From positions 5,675 to 69,674 of the forward strand of contig DASVDZ010000036.1 in NCBI GenBank assembly GCA_036380835.1: a stretch of DNA of 64,000 bases, written 5' to 3'. Source of the DNA: DASQJL01 sp036380835. GTDB taxonomy: Bacteria; Eisenbacteria; RBG-16-71-46; SZUA-252. Below, piece by piece: positions 57,964 through 64,000 of the stretch; within the stretch, counting starts at the first letter, position 1, and the number at the start of each line of letters is the position of its first letter. A program made the translations under genes and the position numbers. Under the pieces are notes generated by a model that was not told where the DNA came from, did not search any database, and saw only the letters and a program-made list of their open reading frames with translations.

Positions 57964-60780
57964 CTACAGATTCGTGACGTATTCCACGGACGCCAGCCGC
58001 TCGTTGAACTCCGCGGTCGTCGGGTCGGCGTACTGGTACCGGCGGAAATTCCCCTTGAGAACGAGCGCCTGCCGCTTCGCGAACGCCCAGCGGACGTCGA
58101 GCCGGGGCGCGGCCTCGGTGTCGGTCCCCTGGTTGCCGGTTCGCGAGCGCGTGACCTGGAGCTGCACCGTGCCCTGGAAGCGCGCGTCCGGGGTGTTCCA
58201 GGTGATGCCGGGCCCGAAGATGCTCACCTCCGTGACGCCGATCTCGAAATCGGTCTTCGTGTAGTTCCCCGAGAAGTTCACCGACCAGGAGTTCGAGATC
58301 GCCCCGCTCCAGTTGGCGAGGAGCGAGAGGCTCTTCGTGTCGTACGCGAGGACCGTCCCGTCGGTCTGGTTGTCCGAGGTCTGGATCACGGCCGATCCCG
58401 TGAGCGTGTTCCTGAGGCGGCCGATCGGCCAGCTCACGTGCGGCCCCACGGAGAAGAGCCGGGTCGTGTTGTTGAGCGCTCCGGTCGTGTCGGTCGGATC
58501 GGTGTTCGTGGTGTAGACGGCCATCTGGGCGTCGGCTCCGAGGCGCTCGGACGCCTGGTAGGAGCCGTTCAGCGAGACGTTCCGGCGATTCGTCGGGCTC
58601 GCCACGACGTCGCTCACGGCGTCGTTCCGCCACCCCGCGCTTCCGTCGAGCATGAGTTTGCCGCTCAGCAACATGGCCCGCTCCGTCACCGTGGCGCCGA
58701 TCCGGTCGCCCGTGATCGACGAGTTCCCGAGCGACATGAACCCGCCGTTCAGGTACTCGAAGCGCGCTCCGGTCTGCGTCACCGCGGTCTCCCGCGCCAG
58801 CTCGAGCGCCATCGCCTGGCCGTCCACCGCTCCGGCCTTGGCGCGCCGGTCGCGATCGTAGCGCGAGAGCGCGGTCTCCACGCGCGCCGTCAGGTGCCGC
58901 TTCGGCAGGACGCCCTGCGCGCGCAGCGAGTAGACCGTGTTTCCCTCGGGCGACACGAGGAGCGAGTCGTTCTTCGCGAGCGAGGTCGTGTTGTCCTCCG
59001 CCTTCATGATCGCGAACCCGACGTGGTTCGCCTGCGGATCGCCGTACCCGAGCTGTCCCGCGGTGACGTTCCGCTCGAACTGCGGCTGGACCAGGTCGGT
59101 CGCGCTCGGCGCGATGGCCTTCCGCGCGCGCCCGTCCACGAATCCCACCTGCCACTTCTTCGGCGAGAGCTCGAACCCGCCTCCGAGGAGCGTGGCGTCG
59201 GCGAGCGTGAAGCTCGAATACTGCGGCGAGAAGCTGCCGGCCATCAGGCCGGCCCACTGGAACCGCGGCATGAGCCCGACCTGGTTGATGTTCTGGCGGA
59301 ACGAGACCTGATCGCCCGAGACGAGGGCGTCGATCGGCACCCGGAGCCTGTCCTGCAAGAGGCCCACGCTCATGCCGGTGACGACCCGCGCGCTCCGATC
59401 GGGCCGGGCCGGCGTGCCCGTTCCGTCGTGGCTATAGGCCTCGCTCGTGAGCGAGGCGGTGCCGTGGAGGCGGAGCCACTGCGGCCCGAGTCCGCCCTCG
59501 GGCGTCGCGGGGGGGAGCGAATTGGGATCCACGGGCGTTCCCGGAGCGGCCGCGGGGGTCGGAGAGGCGTCGCTCCCCGGGCTCGCGGGCGTGTCGCCTG
59601 TCGCCGGGGTGTCGCCCGTCGGGGTCGTGCCGCCGGACCCTGGCGTGTCGCCCGTCGGCTGGTCCTTCCACGTGGAGACGCGCGCGAGCGGCGCCCCGCC
59701 CTTGCCATCCGGCCGCCACGTCGACACGAGCGCGTGGAGGAGCCGGTCGGCGAAGTTCCCGAGCGTCGGCGTCGTGGGGGCGAACGAATCGTCCTCGTTC
59801 GCCTCGTCATAGCGGCTCCCGCCGGGCGGGGCGACGCCGGGCGCTCCGCCGATCGTGGCCCCCCGCGAGGCGTCGGGCATCGCGTTCTGATCGATCGCGT
59901 GGCGCCCCGGAATCGCGGCCGTGAACGTGTAGACCTGGCTCCGCCCCTCGTTCTGTCCGAAGGGCTGGAGCACGTCCGGCTGCACCGCTCCGACCGGCCC
60001 CTGCACCAAGGTCACCGCCTGGACGCGCCACGCGTACGGATGCCCCGGCAGGAGTACCGGCGCCTGGGCCGGATAGGTCAAGGTCGCGGATGAGTAGACG
60101 AAGGTCTGATAGACGGGGCGGTTCGCCTCGATCGCGCGAAGGGCGGTCTGCCCCGGGAGCACGTCGACCAGGCGGAAGAGATACGTCGGCTGGACGCCGA
60201 GCGCGTCGTACGTCGGCTGCCACTGGAAGACCGGAGTCGGCACCGTGACGATCGCCCGATCCACGGGCGAGAGGAGCGACGGCGGCTTCGGGAAGGAGAC
60301 GGTGAACGTGGCCGCCGCGTCGCCCGGCGGCACGGGGGCCCCGCCTGGGGTCGTTCCGTTGACGAAACGGATCCGCACCGTGTACGTCCCGTCAGGAAGC
60401 CTCCCGGTCTGGTGGAACGCCTGGCCGAACTTTCCCGTCAGCTTGAGGGTGTTCCAGAAGACCTGTCGCGGCGTTTCGAGGAAGGTGGGTCCGGGGCCGA
60501 AGCCCTGGAACTTGAGGTCGGTCTGTCCGACGACCAAGGTCCCCACCTCGATCGTCGCCATGAAGAAGCCGGTCACGGGGAAGTTGTTCGGGTTGAAGAC
60601 GGTCATCTGGGTCAGCGACTGGGTCGCCTCCCAATCCGCCGGGTACGCGGACGGGGTCGCCACGGGGATGAAGAAGAAGCCCAGTGGTTGGGCGACCTGC
60701 GCGCCGGCGGGGATCGCCCCCGCCGCGAGCAGGGCGAAGGCCAGCGCCGCGCCGCGGATCCACCTCGTTCGGTTCTTCAT
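57964..60780 (-). CDS. Predicted outer-membrane beta-barrel protein with periplasmic Ig-like region
   Basis: A 938-residue protein with signal peptide (IRGAALAFALLAAGAIPAGA). Residues ~30-330 form beta-sandwich domains, one resembling fibronectin III (PPSLLSPVDRAIVTVPTPVFQWQPT, PYAWRVQAVTLVQG). A Pro/Thr/Gly-rich linker with repeated GDTP units (~395-460) follows. The last ~450 residues alternate short amphipathic strands and turns (SLLANWSGAISNSWSVNFSGNYTK, GITWNTPDARFQGTVQLQVTRSRTG, YQYADPTTAEFNERLASVEYVTNL), fitting a large outer-membrane barrel, although the last residue is Leu rather than Phe. No plug or TonB box seen. The start overlaps the stop of the CARDB protein gene by four bases, so the two are coupled. 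Confidence 0.72.
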   Translation of the reverse strand: MKNRTRWIRGAALAFALLAAGAIPAGAQVAQPLGFFFIPVATPSAYPADWEATQSLTQMTVFNPNNFPVTGFFMATIEVGTLVVGQTDLKFQGFGPGPTFLETPRQVFWNTLKLTGKFGQAFHQTGRLPDGTYTVRIRFVNGTTPGGAPVPPGDAAATFTVSFPKPPSLLSPVDRAIVTVPTPVFQWQPTYDALGVQPTYLFRLVDVLPGQTALRAIEANRPVYQTFVYSSATLTYPAQAPVLLPGHPYAWRVQAVTLVQGPVGAVQPDVLQPFGQNEGRSQVYTFTAAIPGRHAIDQNAMPDASRGATIGGAPGVAPPGGSRYDEANEDDSFAPTTPTLGNFADRLLHALVSTWRPDGKGGAPLARVSTWKDQPTGDTPGSGGTTPTGDTPATGDTPASPGSDASPTPAAAPGTPVDPNSLPPATPEGGLGPQWLRLHGTASLTSEAYSHDGTGTPARPDRSARVVTGMSVGLLQDRLRVPIDALVSGDQVSFRQNINQVGLMPRFQWAGLMAGSFSPQYSSFTLADATLLGGGFELSPKKWQVGFVDGRARKAIAPSATDLVQPQFERNVTAGQLGYGDPQANHVGFAIMKAEDNTTSLAKNDSLLVSPEGNTVYSLRAQGVLPKRHLTARVETALSRYDRDRRAKAGAVDGQAMALELARETAVTQTGARFEYLNGGFMSLGNSSITGDRIGATVTERAMLLSGKLMLDGSAGWRNDAVSDVVASPTNRRNVSLNGSYQASERLGADAQMAVYTTNTDPTDTTGALNNTTRLFSVGPHVSWPIGRLRNTLTGSAVIQTSDNQTDGTVLAYDTKSLSLLANWSGAISNSWSVNFSGNYTKTDFEIGVTEVSIFGPGITWNTPDARFQGTVQLQVTRSRTGNQGTDTEAAPRLDVRWAFAKRQALVLKGNFRRYQYADPTTAEFNERLASVEYVTNL

Positions 60781-63700
60781 TTCGTCGGCATCACCAGTTT
60801 GGGTGAGAGCAGGAGGACGACGCCCACGGAGGTCGTGGCCCTCGCTTCGTCGTTGCCGGAGTTCGAGTCGCCGCTCATGGTCGCGTGCGCCGTCACGGCG
60901 AGCTGCTTGCCCGACGGCGTCGTGACGCTCCACGTCAAGGTCGTCGATCCGCCGGCGGGAATCGACACGGGGAACTGCCGGCGCGTCACCTCCGCGCCGT
61001 CCACCTGGAGGATGCCGAGCACGCTACCGCCGTTCGCGGCCCCCGACCCGCCGTTCCGCACGGTCATCGAGATCGTGAGCGCGTCTCCGGCCTTGGGCGT
61101 GAGGGGCGAGAAGTGGATGTCGGTCGGCAGGATCTGGAGATCGGGGCGCGCGACGAGGAGCGTCGCCATTCCGGGCGTCGCGGTCAGCGTGCGCGCGGAG
61201 ATCGTTCCGATCGCGGCGGTCGCGCCGACCGAAACGTCGCGCGTGGCCTCCGCCCGGGCCGCGCCGAGGATCGCGCGGCAGAGGATCTTGTGGGCGCCCG
61301 CGGCCGCGGTCCAGCGCGGGAGCGGGAAGACGTGGTCCTTCCCGGCGGCGATGTCGCCGGTCGCCTCGCCGAGGCGGATGCCGTCGGCGTAGACCTCGAC
61401 GCGCACGGCCGACGCGTCCGAGGCGCCCGTGTTCCGGACGCGGACCGAGAGGACGACCGACGCGCCGGCCGTGGGCAGGGCAGGCGTGAGCTGGATGTCC
61501 GCCGGCTCGAGCGAGAGCGTTCCGAACGCGCCGATGCCTCGCCCGGTGAGCGCCGCCACGCCGCCCATTCCGATGCCGTGCGGCGGCGTGACGTCGACGG
61601 GCTTGACGGCCGAGGCGGTCCGGGCGCCGGCGGTCACGACGATGCGGACGCTGTGGCGCCCCGGCTTCGGGCTCCACGGCTTCCATCCGTGGGCGAGCAC
61701 CGCGCGCGCCACCGGAACGTCGACCTTCGTCTCCCCGAGCTTCTCCTGGTCGACGTAGGCCTCGACCTTCACGCCGGCGGCGGCGGCTCGCTCCGAGTTG
61801 AAGAGCCGCACCGAGACCTCGGCCGGCTTGCCCAGCGCGACCGGGAGCGGCTGGACGAGGATCGCGTTCGCCGTGAGGCCGAGGAGATCGGGGGCGCCCG
61901 AGGCCGCGACGGTCGACGCGAAGATCGACCGCGGCGCGATCGCGATCGGCGCGCCGGTCCCGATGCCGCGCATCATCGGCGTGAGCGCGCGGGTCGTCAG
62001 GCGGAGCGGCATGGCTCCCGCGCCTCCCGGGGCGGCGCCCGGTCTCGGCGGCGGCGGCGGCGGCGGCGCCGGCGTTCCGACGAGCGAACGGGTCGCGGGC
62101 GCGGAGGGCGGCGCCGACGGCGTCCCCGAGGCGTCGATCACCAGCTGGTCGGTCGCCTTGGACGTGAGCATGTGCCCGCCCGCGCCCATGCCGACCAGCA
62201 CGATCTCGATCGCGTACGTTCCCGCCCGGGGCGGCGTCCAGTCGCCGAACGTCACCGTGCGCCGCTGGCTGGGGGAGAGGACTCCCAGATCCTTGGTGGC
62301 GATGAAGCCGCCGTTGACGCGAAGCGTCGCCTTCACGCCGAGGAAGTTGTATCCGAACGGATTCGAGACGGTGAAGGCGAGGGAGACCGGCGCGATGGGG
62401 CCCGACGTGTTCCGGAGCGCGAGCGGCGTCACGCCGCCCGTCCCGCCGGTCCCGCCGGACGATCCCGGGGCCATCATCGGCGTCGTGCTCCCGCCTCCCG
62501 TTCCGGGCGCGCTGCGCGCCATCATGGGCGTCATGCCGCCGCCCACGCCGGCCCCCGTCCCGTGGGCCGACATCGGGGTCGATCCGCCTCCGATCCCGCC
62601 GCCGCTCCCTCCGGCCGACATCGGCATCGACATCGGAACCGGGCTCATCGAGCGGATCGACTGGATCTGCACGAATCCCGGATCGGTCTTCGTGGAGAGG
62701 GTGCCCTTGACGCCGCCGAGGGCCGACGGGCTCAACACGAGGCCCCCGAGACCGCGCCCGCCTCCCGCCCCGCCGCCTCCTCCTCCGCCTCCCGAAGGGG
62801 CCGCCGCCACCGCGATGTCGCCGAGCGACGCGACGTTCGTCGACGGGTCGCCCTCGTTGTCGCAATAGGCGTCGAGCGTGACGTCGTGGAAGTTGCCCGG
62901 GTGCGCCGGCGTCCAGGGAAGGTTGACGGTCGTCGATCCGCCCGGCGAGAGGGTCGACGGGGTCGAGTTGGCGAGGTCGTTGGAAGCGCCCTCGCGCAGA
63001 TAGAGGACGACGTTCGTGGCGGGGACGGTGCCCGCGTTGTAGAGCGTGACCGCGAGGGGCACGGCCTGGTGCTCGGTGATCGTCCCGGTGACCTCGCCGA
63101 GGCCGACGATCTGGAGGTCGGCGGTCTTCGCCGGAGGCGGCGGCGGAGGCGGCCCTCCGCCGCCCTGATCCGATCCGCCTCCGGAGACGAGGTTCTCCGC
63201 GGTCTTCGCGACCCAGGCGTCGAGCATGCCGAAGAGCGCCGACTGGAGCCGGTCCTTGAGCGCGCCGCCGACTCCCTTGCCGCCCTCCGCCGCGCCCGCC
63301 GTCAGCTCCTTCGCGATGTCGGACGCGCCGGTCGCGTCGGCCGCGACGGCGAGCGAGGACTTGAGCTGGGCGAGGAGCTGGTAGCTCGCCTTCTCCTTCA
63401 GCGACTTGGAGTCGCTCTTGGCGGGCGACAGGAGCCCGAAATGGCTCTCCACGTGGCCGAGCCACCAGCTCATCTCCTTCGAGTCCGAACCGGGCTCGGT
63501 CCACATCCGCGTCACCTCGGCGGCCCGGTCGGCCCAGTTCCAGTTCGCGAGATCCTTGGGCGTCTTGGCCGAAGGAGGCGCCGGGTCGTTCCCGGGGCGA
63601 TCCATCGCCGTCCGCCAGACGATCCCGGCGAAGGACGACTCGACCCCCTGGTTCGTCCTCATGTCGGTCAGGTTGTTGAAGGTCTGGGTGTAGAAGCGCG

Positions 63701-64000
63701 ACTGGTCGTCCTCGCCTCCCGACGCGGTCGAGTATCCGCTCTCGACGACGACGATCTTTCCGGGGAGGTCCTTCTGGAGCTGGGAGACGACGTCGGGGAA
63801 CTTGTCGACCGCGTCGGAGCTGACGCTCCCCGGGAACCACTCGAGCGCGATCACGTCGACGGGCGCGGCGCCCACCACCGCCGCGAGGTACTCGTGCAGG
63901 GACTCGTAGGCCTGCTGGTAGGCGTCGTCCGTGAGCGGGACGTGCGCGATCGCCCCGTGCCGGATCAATTCGTAGTCGAACGAGGCCGCGGCCAGGACCG
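60777..64000 (-). CDS. Large secreted TIM-like/CARDB multidomain protein, 5' end cut by window edge
   Basis: The frame is open to base 64000, giving at least 1073 residues; the N-terminus lies outside. The visible start (ASFDYELIRHGAIAHVPLTDDAYQQAY, VDVIALEWFPGSV, IVVVESGYSTASG, FAGIVWRTAMDRPGN) looks like the C-terminal half of a TIM-barrel glycoside-hydrolase-type domain. A helical part and a run of seven prolines follow. Then come about five CARDB/APHP Ig-like domains (ADLQIVGLGEVTG, SLAFTVSNPFGYNFLGVKATL, VSVRLFNSERAAAAGVKVEAYVD, VVLSVRVRNTGASDASAVRVEVYAD, LTISMTVRNGGSGAANGGSV), split by a long Gly/Met/Pro-rich tract. It is probably extracellular and is coupled to the barrel protein gene downstream. 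Confidence 0.75.
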   Translation of the reverse strand, partial: VLAAASFDYELIRHGAIAHVPLTDDAYQQAYESLHEYLAAVVGAAPVDVIALEWFPGSVSSDAVDKFPDVVSQLQKDLPGKIVVVESGYSTASGGEDDQSRFYTQTFNNLTDMRTNQGVESSFAGIVWRTAMDRPGNDPAPPSAKTPKDLANWNWADRAAEVTRMWTEPGSDSKEMSWWLGHVESHFGLLSPAKSDSKSLKEKASYQLLAQLKSSLAVAADATGASDIAKELTAGAAEGGKGVGGALKDRLQSALFGMLDAWVAKTAENLVSGGGSDQGGGGPPPPPPPAKTADLQIVGLGEVTGTITEHQAVPLAVTLYNAGTVPATNVVLYLREGASNDLANSTPSTLSPGGSTTVNLPWTPAHPGNFHDVTLDAYCDNEGDPSTNVASLGDIAVAAAPSGGGGGGGGAGGGRGLGGLVLSPSALGGVKGTLSTKTDPGFVQIQSIRSMSPVPMSMPMSAGGSGGGIGGGSTPMSAHGTGAGVGGGMTPMMARSAPGTGGGSTTPMMAPGSSGGTGGTGGVTPLALRNTSGPIAPVSLAFTVSNPFGYNFLGVKATLRVNGGFIATKDLGVLSPSQRRTVTFGDWTPPRAGTYAIEIVLVGMGAGGHMLTSKATDQLVIDASGTPSAPPSAPATRSLVGTPAPPPPPPPRPGAAPGGAGAMPLRLTTRALTPMMRGIGTGAPIAIAPRSIFASTVAASGAPDLLGLTANAILVQPLPVALGKPAEVSVRLFNSERAAAAGVKVEAYVDQEKLGETKVDVPVARAVLAHGWKPWSPKPGRHSVRIVVTAGARTASAVKPVDVTPPHGIGMGGVAALTGRGIGAFGTLSLEPADIQLTPALPTAGASVVLSVRVRNTGASDASAVRVEVYADGIRLGEATGDIAAGKDHVFPLPRWTAAAGAHKILCRAILGAARAEATRDVSVGATAAIGTISARTLTATPGMATLLVARPDLQILPTDIHFSPLTPKAGDALTISMTVRNGGSGAANGGSVLGILQVDGAEVTRRQFPVSIPAGGSTTLTWSVTTPSGKQLAVTAHATMSGDSNSGNDEARATTSVGVVLLLSPKLVMPTK

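Overview
The window is GC-rich bacterial chromosome, densely packed with about 50 protein genes, many of them joined by 1-4 base start/stop overlaps. No rRNA, tRNA, CRISPR array, integrase or insertion sequence was recognised. The gene set suggests a Gram-negative, flagellated bacterium with a two-membrane envelope: a PorV-like outer-membrane protein, an OmpA/thrombospondin-3 protein, TolC, several secreted proteins ending in FlgD-like Ig domains, one PEP-CTERM protein and sigma-54 promoters. This mixture recalls uncultured FCB-type lineages such as Candidatus Eisenbacteria; that placement is inference from gene content only.

Layout. 1-3.6 kb: a secreted Ig-repeat protein and a PorV-like protein (minus strand). 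4-11 kb: an atypical SDR, a PAS-rich hybrid kinase, tryptophanase, OmpA-like protein. 11-14 kb: YqeY-like protein, an O-methyltransferase with a long disordered head, a divergent Fpg/Nei-type glycosylase. 14.2-21.2 kb: a copper/silver-type RND efflux locus (Cys-rich secreted protein, TolC-type channel, lipoprotein adaptor with extra N-terminal domain, CusA-type pump, Cys-containing cupredoxin lipoprotein), with a potential RNA switch before the channel gene. 21-30.4 kb (mostly minus): secreted FlgD-tailed protein, three-gene transhydrogenase, DinB-like protein, C26 amidotransferase, 2-hydroxyacid dehydrogenase, DUF885 protein, TauE-like permease.

30.5-39.5 kb: a histidine kinase and NtrC-type regulator followed by a sigma-54 promoter and a secreted helical protein; an FHA-GAF-PP2C phosphatase; a membrane protein/TPR lipoprotein pair; and a PEP-CTERM protein with its own promoter, leader hairpin and terminator. 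39.6-48.3 kb: an EF-G-like GTPase, a subtilase, then yebC-ruvC-ruvA-ruvB-queA.

48.4-55.8 kb is a motility and signalling island: two sigma-54 promoters drive a small FliN-domain protein, FliO, FlhG, FliA, an HDOD protein, a GAF protein with a degenerate GGDEF domain and a REC-GAF-kinase. The export genes fliPQR, flhBA and flhF are absent here. 55.9-64 kb: a secreted GATase-like protein, WecB, and an operon entering from the right edge that encodes a large secreted TIM-like/CARDB protein and an outer-membrane barrel candidate.

The most interesting items are the intercistronic RNA structure ahead of the efflux channel gene, the architecture of that efflux system, the three sigma-54 promoters, the mini FliM/FliN protein, and the surface locus at the right edge.
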